This document shows, in pieces, positions 1-8,064 of a stretch of DNA of 64,000 bases. Location: NCBI GenBank assembly GCA_026129905.1, contig JAHCHE010000020.1:62001-126000 (forward strand). Direction: 5' to 3'. The notes below the pieces were generated by a model. The model saw nothing but the letters and a program-made list of their open reading frames with translations. It was not told where the DNA came from and did no database searches. Source of the stretch: Bryobacteraceae bacterium. GTDB lineage: Bacteria > Acidobacteriota > Terriglobia > Bryobacterales > Bryobacteraceae. Numbering within the stretch: the stretch's first letter is position 1; every line of letters begins with the position of its first letter. A program made the translations under genes and the position numbers.

Positions 1-893
1 GCGAAGGCGTTGGTGATCCTTGCCCCGAGCGCATAGGCCGCGTTGCCCCACAGATACTTGCCGTGGTCGGCGCCGGAAACCTTCTCTTCGTAATTGAAGC
101 CGTCGATGGGCTTGGTCTCCCTGCCGTAGGGCACGCGCATCAGCACGCGTGGCATCGTCAGGCAGACATAGCGCGAGTCTTCCGACTGGCGGAAGCCCTT
201 CCAGCGGGCGTACTCAGTGGTGTCGAACACCTTGGCCAGATCGCGCGGCACGTCCAGGTTCGTAAAGGTCTCCAGGTTCAGCATTTCGGGCGCAGCCGCC
301 GTCATGAAGGGCGCGTGCGCCGCCGCCGCCACCTGCGAAACCCGCTCGAGCAGTTCGACGTCTTCCGGCCCCCGGCTGAACTCGTAATCGCCCACCAGGC
401 AGGCGAACGGCTCGCCGCCGAACACCCCGAACTCCTGCTCGTAGATCTTCTTAAAAGTCTGGCTCTGGTCGAACTCGGGCACGCGCTGGAGATCGCGCAG
501 CAGTTCTTTTTTCGAGATATTGAGCAGCTTGATCTTCAGATTGACGCCGGTCTCCGATTGCTCGATCATGTACCGGATCCCGCGCCAGGTGGCCTCCAAC
601 TGCTGGAACTTGGGGTGGTGCAGGATCTCGTTCAACTGGAGCGACAATAGGTGATCGATCTGCGCGATGCGGGTGTTGATCATCGCCTCGATATCCGGCG
701 TGACGGTCATCTGTCCCTCGATCACCTGGTTGATGAACTCGGAGACCAGATTCTTGCCGCGCTCCCGCGCTCCGGTGTCCTTGCCGAACCGGCCTTCGCT
801 GACGATCTGATCGATCAGCGTCGCGCCGGCTTCCTGCGTCGTTGCGGCGGCCGCGGCCGCCGCGGGTTGCGCCGCTGGGCGTTCCTTTGCCAT
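1..893 (-). CDS. tssC: T6SS contractile sheath large subunit TssC (3' end outside window)
   Basis: TssC (VipB/EvpB) pairs with TssB to form the contractile sheath that drives the T6SS needle tube across the envelope. About 297 N-terminal residues are visible, read from an ATG at 893; a full TssC has roughly 490, so the C-terminal third lies beyond the left edge. Family stretches are clear: TLIDQIVSEGRF near the start, HHPKFQQLEATWRGIRY, the GGEPFACLVGDYEF segment, and YLWGNAAYALGARI at the edge. Two bases separate it from the stop of tssB, so the two sheath genes are an operon. The remaining T6SS genes (hcp, tssE/F/G/H, vgrG) would be expected past the left edge, but that cannot be seen. Confidence 0.95.
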   Translation of the reverse strand, partial: MAKERPAAQPAAAAAAATTQEAGATLIDQIVSEGRFGKDTGARERGKNLVSEFINQVIEGQMTVTPDIEAMINTRIAQIDHLLSLQLNEILHHPKFQQLEATWRGIRYMIEQSETGVNLKIKLLNISKKELLRDLQRVPEFDQSQTFKKIYEQEFGVFGGEPFACLVGDYEFSRGPEDVELLERVSQVAAAAHAPFMTAAAPEMLNLETFTNLDVPRDLAKVFDTTEYARWKGFRQSEDSRYVCLTMPRVLMRVPYGRETKPIDGFNYEEKVSGADHGKYLWGNAAYALGARITNAF

Positions 894-895
894 CG

Positions 896-1420
896 TTATT
901 CACCTCCCGCCGTTTTCCGGCGCGTCAGTTCGTCTTTCACCAGCGCCATCTTCTCCGTGTTCGACAGCACGTCGTGCAGCAGGCGCTCGAGCTTCTCGTT
1001 GCCTTGCAGGCTGCCCTGGAGATCCGACAGCTTCGTCCGCAGGTCGAGCAGGTCGTTCAGAGGCTTCACCTGGCGCGCGACGCGCTCCGGCTCAAAGTCG
1101 TCCATGCCCTTGAAGTTCAGTTCGACGCGGAGATTGCCGGCGTTAACGTCCTCCGACAGTTTGTTCTCCACCGAGAACGCCACGCGCGGCCGCATGCTCT
1201 CCAGCACCCGGTCGAAGTTGTCGGGGGTGATCTCGACGAACCGCCGCTCCTGGATGCGCGGCAGCGGCTCGGCCGGCATGCCGGTCAGGTCCGCCATCAC
1301 GCCCATGACGAACGGGATTTCTTTTAACTCGATGGCATCCCCGATCTCGACGTCGTACGTGACGTGGACTCTGGGAGGCCGGACACGCTCCAGTTTCTTA
1401 TGAACGCTTTCTCTGGCCAT
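896..1420 (-). CDS. tssB: T6SS contractile sheath small subunit TssB
   Basis: TssB (VipA/ImpB) is the small sheath subunit and the partner of TssC. The 174-residue product has the expected family length and the pattern RPPRVHVTYDVEIGDA near the N-terminus, ending in a helical segment rich in LLDLRTKLSDLQG. I chose the ATG at 1420 because it has a GGAGAG Shine-Dalgarno 4-5 bases upstream and gives the typical MARESVHKKLE start; the open frame extends 15 codons further up without family support. The stop lies 2 bases before the tssC start. Confidence 0.95.
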   Translation of the reverse strand: MARESVHKKLERVRPPRVHVTYDVEIGDAIELKEIPFVMGVMADLTGMPAEPLPRIQERRFVEITPDNFDRVLESMRPRVAFSVENKLSEDVNAGNLRVELNFKGMDDFEPERVARQVKPLNDLLDLRTKLSDLQGSLQGNEKLERLLHDVLSNTEKMALVKDELTRRKTAGGE

Positions 1421-1540
1421 TCGTTCTCTCCGTTGTTTTGGGACTTTGGCGCCCAGGTCGCACACACCTGCCGGCCGGGGCCGGTCGGGCGCGTTGGACT
1501 AGCATCTGCAATCCAACGCGCATTCGCATCGCGAATTCCA

Positions 1541-2959
1541 TCAGCCGATCGTACTCCCCGGCCTCGCGCCGCCGGCGAGCGGGGCGCAGGGATCGGCGAC
1601 CGACTGCAAGCGCAGCAGCCGGGCGGCGTCCCGCCCCTTGATCGAAACCAGCGGCATCACGCCGAGCTCGAGCAGCCGCAACGCCTGGTCCGCCGTAAGC
1701 CATCTCTCGGCGCAGGGCGTCATTTGAGGCTCGCCCTCCGCGTCGCGCCACGTGTGGACCGGCAAGCGCTCGAACTCGTTCGAGGCTCCGGCCAGCGCGC
1801 ATACGGCCGCGATCGCGGGGTTCCCCCACAGATACGCTTCGTGGGCCGGCGGCGCCGGCATTTCGTCAAACTCGAGCAGGTCGGTGGAGGAGGTCCGTGG
1901 GCCGTACGGCAGCCGCAGCAGCAGGCGCGGCCACGTCAGCCCGATCGATTGGGCCACCGGGCTCCTCCGCAACGCGCTCCAGGCTTGCTCTTCCTCCGGC
2001 GTCAGCCGTTCAGCGAATCGAGGGGCGGCGCCGGCGACAAAAGCCGCTCCTCCCGCGCGCGCCAGCGCCGCCATGCGCTCGAGCAAGGCCGCGTCGCCGG
2101 CCGAGGGCGCGAATGTGTAGAGTCCACCCACAATGGCCCACTCGCCTTCATCCACCAACAGCCGGTACAGATTCGTCGCCCTCAGATCTGGCGCGCGCAG
2201 CAGGTCCGCGATAAGGTCCTCGCGCGCCGCGTCCACGATATGCACTCGGAGGCCGCTTTCGGCTTCGAGGCGCGACAACAAAAACCAGAGCGAACGCCAC
2301 GCCGCCTCCAGGGCCTGGAAATCCGGATGCCGCAGCACCGCCACCATGCACTCGCCGGCGGCGGCGTCCAACCGGCCCGCCATCTCTTCCCGCGCCGGGT
2401 CGGGTTTCGGCACGACGTGCGGCGCCACGATGCTCTCGATGGCCTGAGCCCACGCCTCCTCCCGCGGGGCGGGGCGCGCCCGTCCGGCGCCGGGCGAGGA
2501 TGCCGCGATCATCTGGTCGAGCAGCCCGGCCCCGGGCGCAAGCGCCGGCGCTTCGGCCGCGGGCCACTCCGGCGGAGGGGCGGGGCGCCGCTCGCGCGCC
2601 GGGAGATCCTCCAACCGCCGCCGCGCCTCCTGAAACCGCGCAAAGACCGGCAGCCGCCGCCAAAGAGAATCGGGATGGAACCCGTCGAGTTCCTCGAAGC
2701 GGATGTCGACCGGTTCCGGCAACTCAGCAACGGTCAGGAGCAGGCGCGGCGCGAGGCGCGCCATCGTCCGGTCGAGATTGCCTCCATCCACCTCGTACGC
2801 TCGGCGGCCTTCCAGTCCGGGACTTACGTTCCGGTTGGCCCGTCCCGTAAAATCACCGAATATGACGATACGCAACGGATTGTCCTCCCGCGGCCTGCCC
2901 GCCCAGCGCGGTTCGGGCCGCTCTCCCGCGCCACAATGAATCTGCACACGGCCGTTCAT
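1541..2959 (-). CDS. TssB-TssC fused sheath-like paralogue (T6SS)
   Basis: A 472-residue protein that reads as a short TssB-like module (about residues 28-125, starting LRIVIFGDFTGR, with the RLAPRLLLTVAELPEP region matching TssB) joined through a Pro/Ala-rich linker to a TssC-like module (about 150-470). TssC landmarks include HPDFQALEAAWRSLWFLL, a WAIVGGLYTF stretch matching the TssC LVGDYEF region, RLLLRLPYGPRT and AYLWGNPAIAAVCALAG. It lies upstream of the normal tssB-tssC pair on the same strand, so the locus has a third sheath-family protein. ATG at 2959 follows a GAGG-type ribosome site. Whether it is built into the sheath, caps it or acts elsewhere cannot be read from sequence. Module assignment rests on remembered family patterns. 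Confidence 0.8.
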   Translation of the reverse strand: MNGRVQIHCGAGERPEPRWAGRPREDNPLRIVIFGDFTGRANRNVSPGLEGRRAYEVDGGNLDRTMARLAPRLLLTVAELPEPVDIRFEELDGFHPDSLWRRLPVFARFQEARRRLEDLPARERRPAPPPEWPAAEAPALAPGAGLLDQMIAASSPGAGRARPAPREEAWAQAIESIVAPHVVPKPDPAREEMAGRLDAAAGECMVAVLRHPDFQALEAAWRSLWFLLSRLEAESGLRVHIVDAAREDLIADLLRAPDLRATNLYRLLVDEGEWAIVGGLYTFAPSAGDAALLERMAALARAGGAAFVAGAAPRFAERLTPEEEQAWSALRRSPVAQSIGLTWPRLLLRLPYGPRTSSTDLLEFDEMPAPPAHEAYLWGNPAIAAVCALAGASNEFERLPVHTWRDAEGEPQMTPCAERWLTADQALRLLELGVMPLVSIKGRDAARLLRLQSVADPCAPLAGGARPGSTIG

Positions 2960-3117
2960 GGCGCCTCACCAGCAAATCGGCGTAGTCTTTCAGATACGCG
3001 CACATCGGTTCCGAATCGCGTCACGGGCCCCGCTGAGGGCAATGCGGTTCCCGCTGCGCGAATTAGAGATGGTGGTCCCGGCGCGAGGCGCGCGCGACCC
3101 GGCGGCGAGCGACATCC

Positions 3118-4473
3118 ATGAAAATTCTCCAGCCGGTCATCTGGTCTAAGGGCACCTTTCTCAGCCCGCAGCACCTCCAGGCCCAGGACCGCTTTCTGGA
3201 GAGCATCCTCCAGTTCCGCCTGGAGGCCTTGCGGTACGAGCCGTGGGGATTCAGCCGTTTGGAGATCGACCAGGAAAAGCTCTCTAACGGCGGGCTCGCC
3301 ATCCACCGCGCCGCCGGTCTGTTCCCGGACGGCCTCGCCTTCGAGATACCGGAGTCGGACCCCGCCCCGCCGCTCAAGCCCCTGAACGAGTTTTTCGGTC
3401 CCGACCAGCAAAGCATCGACGTCTACCTGGCGGTACCGGATTTCCGTCCCAGCGGCGTGAACCTGTCGGCGCCGGAGCGCGATCTGGACACGCGTTACCT
3501 GGCCGCGGTGGGCACGTTTCGAGACGAGAATTCGGGCGCGTCCGAGCGCGCCATCCAGCTCGCCCGTAAGAACTTTCGCCTGCTGGTGGAAGGCGAGCCC
3601 CGCCGCGGCAGCGTCCCCATGCGGGTGGCCAGGGTCCGCCGCCTCGAGTCCGGAACCCTTCAGCTCGACCCCCGGTTCGCCCCGCCGCTTACCGATTTCA
3701 CAGCCAGCGAATACCTGGCCGCGCTGGCCCGCCGCCTGGTAGAGGCGCTGGCGGCCAAGAGCGGGATGCTGGCCGGCATGCGCCGCCAGAAGAACCAGAG
3801 CTTGGCCGAATTCACCACCGCCGACATCGCCAACTTCTGGCTCCTGTACACCATCAACAGCCATTTCCCCGGCCTTCGCCATCTGCTCGAAACGCGCCAT
3901 GGCCACCCCGAGGAACTGTTCTCGATCCTGGCGTCACTGGCCTCGACGCTGACCACCTTCTCGCTGGAACTCCAGCCGCGCGATCTGCCGCCATACCTCC
4001 ACGACGCCCTCGGCGACTGCTTCGGCAAGCTCGACGAGCAACTGACCCATCTCCTGGACACGGTCGTGCCCAGCAACTTCGTCTCGCTGCCGCTGCGACT
4101 GGTGCGGCCTTCGATTTACGCCGCTTCGTTGTTCGAGGACCGGTTCCTGGAAAACACGCGCCTGTACCTGGCCATCAAGGCGGAGATGGACGAAGGCGAG
4201 CTCATCCGGCGCGCGCCACAACTGGTGAAGGTCTGCTCGGCGGCCCACATCGAGCACCTGGTGCGGCAGGCGCTGCCCGGCATTCCGATGACCCACGTTA
4301 TGAGCCCGCCCACCAGCATCCCGGTGAAGCTCAACCACCAGTACTTCAGCCTCAGCCGATCCGGCCTGGCTTGGGAAGCCGTCGAGCGAGCGCGCAACCT
4401 CGCCGCATACATTCCCGGCGATTTCCCCAACCCTGAAGCCGAGCTGATCGTGCTTCTGCCCCAGGAGAGCTGA
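3118..4473 (+). CDS. tssK: T6SS baseplate protein TssK, copy 1
   Basis: TssK (ImpJ/VasE) is the trimeric baseplate component linking the wedge complex to the TssJLM membrane complex. The 451-residue protein starts with the hallmark QPVIWSKGTFLSPQHLQAQ and keeps the family regions around VPSNFVSLPLRL and RRAPQLVKVCSAAHIEHLV, ending in a typical YIPGDFPNPEAELIVLLP tail. It is divergent from the fused sheath paralogue (158 bases between starts) and convergent with the GEFTR-repeat gene (13 bases between stops). A second, clearly homologous TssK lies 1.5 kb downstream. Confidence 0.95.
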   Translation: MKILQPVIWSKGTFLSPQHLQAQDRFLESILQFRLEALRYEPWGFSRLEIDQEKLSNGGLAIHRAAGLFPDGLAFEIPESDPAPPLKPLNEFFGPDQQSIDVYLAVPDFRPSGVNLSAPERDLDTRYLAAVGTFRDENSGASERAIQLARKNFRLLVEGEPRRGSVPMRVARVRRLESGTLQLDPRFAPPLTDFTASEYLAALARRLVEALAAKSGMLAGMRRQKNQSLAEFTTADIANFWLLYTINSHFPGLRHLLETRHGHPEELFSILASLASTLTTFSLELQPRDLPPYLHDALGDCFGKLDEQLTHLLDTVVPSNFVSLPLRLVRPSIYAASLFEDRFLENTRLYLAIKAEMDEGELIRRAPQLVKVCSAAHIEHLVRQALPGIPMTHVMSPPTSIPVKLNHQYFSLSRSGLAWEAVERARNLAAYIPGDFPNPEAELIVLLPQES

Positions 4474-4486
4474 TGCGGACCGAAGC

Positions 4487-5791
4487 TCAGTTTCCGCGCA
4501 GGAGCAGCAGTAGGACGATTACCACCGTCGCGACCAGCAACACGGCGGCGACAATCAGCGGCGCCAGGTCGCGGCGCTTGCGAATGGGGGGCGCCGGCGG
4601 CTGGTTCAAGTCGGCGTTGGCCGCTTCCTGTTCCTCGGCGTCGGGCAGCCGGACGACGCGGGTGTATTCTCCGGGGGGCCTTTGCTCGGGTGACGGCAGA
4701 TCGGCATCCGGCGGCACCGGCTTTCTGGGTTTCGCCTTGGCGCCAAACAGGTCCGTCGACGTGGACAGCCAATCCGGCCCCGAATCCCGGTCCGCCGGGA
4801 ACGCTTCCTCCGACTCTCCGGGCGCCGGCCCGAATCGCTTGGTGAACTCGCTCGGCTGCCGGAACGGCTGTTTGAACGGTTCCGGATTCAAGGCCTGCCG
4901 GGCTTGCTCCTCCTCGATGTTGATCGGCTCGCTACGCATGCCCGAGCCGAAGAACTTGGTGAAGTCGCTTGGCCCGTCCGGCGCTTGGGGCGCCTCCCGC
5001 TGCTGGCGCTGCTCGAAAGCGTTCTCGAACATGCTTGTGAACTCGTCGCCGGAAGCCGCCGGCTTGTCGAACGGATCGGGAGCACGCGGCGGGGGCGGCA
5101 TCGGAGCGGGCGAAGGCCGTTTCCCGAACTGCTCGTCGAACAGACGGGTGAATTCGCCGGCCTCGGCGGCGGGGCTGTCGAACGGATCGGGAGCGCGCGG
5201 CGGGGGCGGCATCGGCGGCGGCGACGACCGTTTCTCGAACGGTTCTTCGAACAAGCGCGTGAACTCTCCCGCTTCCACCGCTGGCGGCGGCTCCGGAGCT
5301 TTCCTCTCGGGCGCCGGAAGCATCGAGCCCAGCCCCCTGTCGAACTCCCGCGTGAATTCGCCCGTTTCCTCCAGCTTGGGGCGCGTTAGTTCCTCGGCGG
5401 GAGATCCCGCGGGGCGTTCCGGGAGCCGCGACGTCACTTCTTCGGCGATGCCGAGTGGAACCCCATCGGGCTCCTTCGCCGGCGGCGAATATGCAGGCGC
5501 AGCCGCTTCGGCCGGCGACAGCGATGCCAGCCATTCGCTGAGCTTCGTCAAATTCTCCGAGTACTCGGTCACGACATACGGCGAACTGGCGAACTCGCCC
5601 ACTTCGATCAGGCCCGCCGACCCGCGGAGTTTTTGCGCGCGCTCCAGCAGCGACCCCGGTTTGTTCTGCTGGTCGCCGGGCAGCATATGGAAGAGCACAT
5701 TCCGCCCGGTGGCCCGCTCCAGCGCCTTGAACGTCTTCGCTTCTCCTTCGTGCAGAAGCCTTAGTAATTCGTATTTCTGGAAGAAGCTCAT
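4487..5791 (-). CDS. GEFTR/LF-repeat tail-anchored membrane protein in T6SS locus
   Basis: A 434-residue protein of unknown function. About residues 1-90 resemble the N-lobe of an FHA- or kinase-associated domain (YELLRLLHEGEAKTFKALER, later SSPYVVTEYSENL), but no catalytic loop follows. The rest is Pro/Ala/Glu-rich and apparently disordered. It carries seven spaced copies of a short motif with consensus (G/S)(E/D)(F/Y)T: GEFTREF, GEFTRLF twice, DEFTSMF, SDFTKFF, SEFTKRF and GEYTRVV. Two neighbouring copies sit in near-identical 37-residue units that include PPPPRAPDPFD. A single hydrophobic helix (LIVAAVLLVATVVIVLLLLL) ends the protein three residues from the stop, giving a tail-anchored topology with repeats in the cytoplasm. 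It lies between two tssK genes, which suggests a scaffold or signalling role in this T6SS. ATG at 5791 has GGAG 8 bases upstream. Confidence 0.75.
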   Translation of the reverse strand: MSFFQKYELLRLLHEGEAKTFKALERATGRNVLFHMLPGDQQNKPGSLLERAQKLRGSAGLIEVGEFASSPYVVTEYSENLTKLSEWLASLSPAEAAAPAYSPPAKEPDGVPLGIAEEVTSRLPERPAGSPAEELTRPKLEETGEFTREFDRGLGSMLPAPERKAPEPPPAVEAGEFTRLFEEPFEKRSSPPPMPPPPRAPDPFDSPAAEAGEFTRLFDEQFGKRPSPAPMPPPPRAPDPFDKPAASGDEFTSMFENAFEQRQQREAPQAPDGPSDFTKFFGSGMRSEPINIEEEQARQALNPEPFKQPFRQPSEFTKRFGPAPGESEEAFPADRDSGPDWLSTSTDLFGAKAKPRKPVPPDADLPSPEQRPPGEYTRVVRLPDAEEQEAANADLNQPPAPPIRKRRDLAPLIVAAVLLVATVVIVLLLLLRGN

Positions 5792-5956
5792 GGCCTCGGC
5801 TCCCAGCGTTCCGTTCAGTTCCCATGCTTCACCGTTCTGCGCTTGTTGTCAACCATGCGGGCGGCGGCGGGCGCCGGGCCGCCAGGAGATCCGGGCTCCG
5901 AGCCTTCCAGGGCCGGGCAAGTCCCGCCGCGGGCGGCCGGCGGGGGAGCGCAGGCG

Positions 5957-7309
5957 ATGAAGAACCTCCAACGCGTCGTCTGGTCGGAGGGCATGTACCT
6001 GGCGCCCCACCATTTTCAGGCGCAGGGCCGTTACCTGGAGGACCTTGCGCATTTCGCGACGTCCCAGCTTTGGTTCGAGCCTTACGGGTTCAATGGGCTG
6101 GAAGTGGACGCCGACTCGCTGCGCAACGGCGTATTGTCGTTGATCCATGCCCGCGGTGTCTTTCCGGACGGCCTCGTGTTTCACATGCCGGAATACGATT
6201 CCCTGCCGCCGCCTCGGGCGCTCTCCGACGTATTTCCGGCCCTGCGCGAGTCGGTGGATGTCTCCCTATCCGTGCCGCCCCGGCGGCCCGGCAGCGCCAA
6301 TTGCGCGCTGAACGGCGAAGAGCCGCTGGACGCCCGCTACATCGCGCACAGCGCGACCTTCCCGGACGAGAACACCGGCCGCGACGAAAAGCCGGTCAGG
6401 CTGGGCCGCAAGAACGTGCGGTTTGTCCTGGATACCGAGGATGCCGGCGACGCGGTCATGCTGCGGTGCGCGCGCATCCGCCGCGATCCGGCCGGTCGCT
6501 TTGTGCTGGACGAGCGCTTTGTGCCGCCATCGCTCGAAATCGGCGCCTCCGGACGGCTGATGACGATGGTCAGCCGCCTGGTTGAGGTACTCGAGGAAAA
6601 GTGCCGGTCCGTGGCGCGGCCCAAGGATCTCGGCAGTCCGACCGCTTCGGGCTTCTCCGCTCACGGTATCGCCAACGCCTGGTTCCTGCACTGCGTCAAT
6701 TCGGCCGCCGGTCCGCTCCGCCATCTCGGCTTCGCCGCGCGCGTTCATCCGGAACTGCTGTTCATCGAGATGTCGCGCCTGGCCGGCGCGCTGTGCACGT
6801 TCAGCCTGGAATCGCATCCCGGCGACCTTCCCCTGTACGATCACGAGCGGCTGGCCGAGGTGTTCGACGCCCTGGAGCAACACATTCGGGGCCATCTCGA
6901 GCTGGTTGTGCCCAGCAACCTCGTGCCCATCGCGCTGGAGCCCGCCGAGCTTTACTTCTGGCAAGGCAAAGTGCTCGACGAGCGCACGCTCCACCGCTCG
7001 CGCTGGATCCTCGGCATCCACTCGCCGGTCGGCGAGGCGGAGTTAATCGAGCGGACCCCGCGGCTGGTGAAGGTCTGCTCCAGGGAGTTCGTCGGCAGGC
7101 TCGTGGACAGGGCGCTGCCCGGCCTGAAGCTGTCGCACTTGCCCGTGCCGCCGCCCGCCGTCTCGCCCAAAGTGGAGTACCATTACTTTTCCATCGACAA
7201 AGCCGGTCCCTGTTGGGACCACATCGTCAAGACCCGGGAGGTCGGCATCTACGTGCCCGGTGAGCTGCCTGACCCCGAACTGGAGTTGTCCGTGATCCTG
7301 GAATCGTGA
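5957..7309 (+). CDS. tssK: T6SS baseplate protein TssK, copy 2
   Basis: A 450-residue TssK paralogue of copy 1, starting MKNLQRVVWSEGMYLAPHHF and sharing the internal landmarks HPGDLPLYDHE, VPSNLVPIALEP and RTPRLVKVCSREFVGRLV. The two copies differ throughout, so the duplication is old. I placed the start at ATG 5957, where the family N-terminus begins and a GGGGAG site lies upstream; the frame is open for 38 more codons without homology. It heads the tssK-tssL-tssM transcription unit (9 bases to tssL), so this is probably the copy used with the membrane complex. Confidence 0.93.
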   Translation: MKNLQRVVWSEGMYLAPHHFQAQGRYLEDLAHFATSQLWFEPYGFNGLEVDADSLRNGVLSLIHARGVFPDGLVFHMPEYDSLPPPRALSDVFPALRESVDVSLSVPPRRPGSANCALNGEEPLDARYIAHSATFPDENTGRDEKPVRLGRKNVRFVLDTEDAGDAVMLRCARIRRDPAGRFVLDERFVPPSLEIGASGRLMTMVSRLVEVLEEKCRSVARPKDLGSPTASGFSAHGIANAWFLHCVNSAAGPLRHLGFAARVHPELLFIEMSRLAGALCTFSLESHPGDLPLYDHERLAEVFDALEQHIRGHLELVVPSNLVPIALEPAELYFWQGKVLDERTLHRSRWILGIHSPVGEAELIERTPRLVKVCSREFVGRLVDRALPGLKLSHLPVPPPAVSPKVEYHYFSIDKAGPCWDHIVKTREVGIYVPGELPDPELELSVILES

Positions 7310-7318
7310 GGAGATCTT

Positions 7319-8056
7319 TTGCCGGCGAATTTTGAATCCACGATTGAAATTGCCGCGGCCGTCGGACAAGGGCGCGGCGAGAACCTGGCGCTGCTTTTTC
7401 AGGAGTTGCTCACCGCGGTCGTGCGTCTCCGCGCCGGGCGCCAGGATGTGGTGAGCGCCGAGAAGTTCCGGGGCCAGGTCCTTCACGCCATCAAGTTCGC
7501 CGACCAGCAGGCCAAGACCCAGGGCTATACGGAAGACGATATCCGTCTCGCCGTCTTCGCGATCGTGGCTTTTCTCGACGAGACCATCCTGAACCTGCGC
7601 CAGCCGGTCTTCAAGGACTGGGTGCGCAAGCCGCTTCAGGAGGAGCTGTTCGGACGCCACGTGGCGGGCGAGACCTTCTTTGAAAACCTTCAGCAATTGC
7701 TGGGGCGGCGCGATACGCCCGAGCTGGCCGACCTGCTCGAGGTGTACTATCTGTGCCTCCTGCTCGGTTACCTCGGCCGGTATAGCATCAGCTCCAAGGC
7801 GGAGCTGCGCGCGACGATGGAGTTAACCGACGACAAGATCCGCCGGATTCGCAAAATGGGTCCGGAACTCTCGCCGAACTGGCGGTTGCCCGAGGAGGGC
7901 GGCGGTCCGGCGCGTTCCGATCCGTGGTTCCGCCGCCTGGTTGTCGCCACCGTCGCGTCCGGCGCGCTGAGCCTCGCGTTGTTCATCGCGTATCAACTGA
8001 CGCTACGCTCCGGAGTCGCCGCGTTGCGCGAGATCGCCGCCGGCGCCGCCAGATAG
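7319..8056 (+). CDS. tssL: T6SS membrane-complex protein TssL (DotU/IcmH family)
   Basis: TssL is the inner-membrane partner of TssM; its cytoplasmic domain contacts the baseplate. The 245-residue product has the DotU helical domain (about residues 20-185, including EDDIRLAVFAIVAFLDETIL and a LADLLEVYYLCLLLGYLGRY helix) and one C-terminal membrane segment at about 205-227. There is no OmpA-like peptidoglycan-binding extension. The start is a TTG with a strong GAGGAG site 6-7 bases upstream. It follows tssK copy 2 by 9 bases and precedes tssM by 8, so co-expression is expected. Confidence 0.93.
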   Translation: MPANFESTIEIAAAVGQGRGENLALLFQELLTAVVRLRAGRQDVVSAEKFRGQVLHAIKFADQQAKTQGYTEDDIRLAVFAIVAFLDETILNLRQPVFKDWVRKPLQEELFGRHVAGETFFENLQQLLGRRDTPELADLLEVYYLCLLLGYLGRYSISSKAELRATMELTDDKIRRIRKMGPELSPNWRLPEEGGGPARSDPWFRRLVVATVASGALSLALFIAYQLTLRSGVAALREIAAGAAR

Positions 8057-8064
8057 GTTAAGGA

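Noticed and set aside
2960-3117. A 50-codon minus-strand frame starting MCAYLKDYADLLVRRHE overlapping the fused sheath gene
   Set aside because: No recognisable family, and after 18 codons it overlaps the sheath gene in another phase; likely chance.
5675-5956. The upstream part of the open frame containing tssK copy 2, starting near 5843
   Set aside because: TssK similarity begins exactly at ATG 5957 with a good ribosome site; the upstream residues are low-complexity Gly/Pro/Ala.
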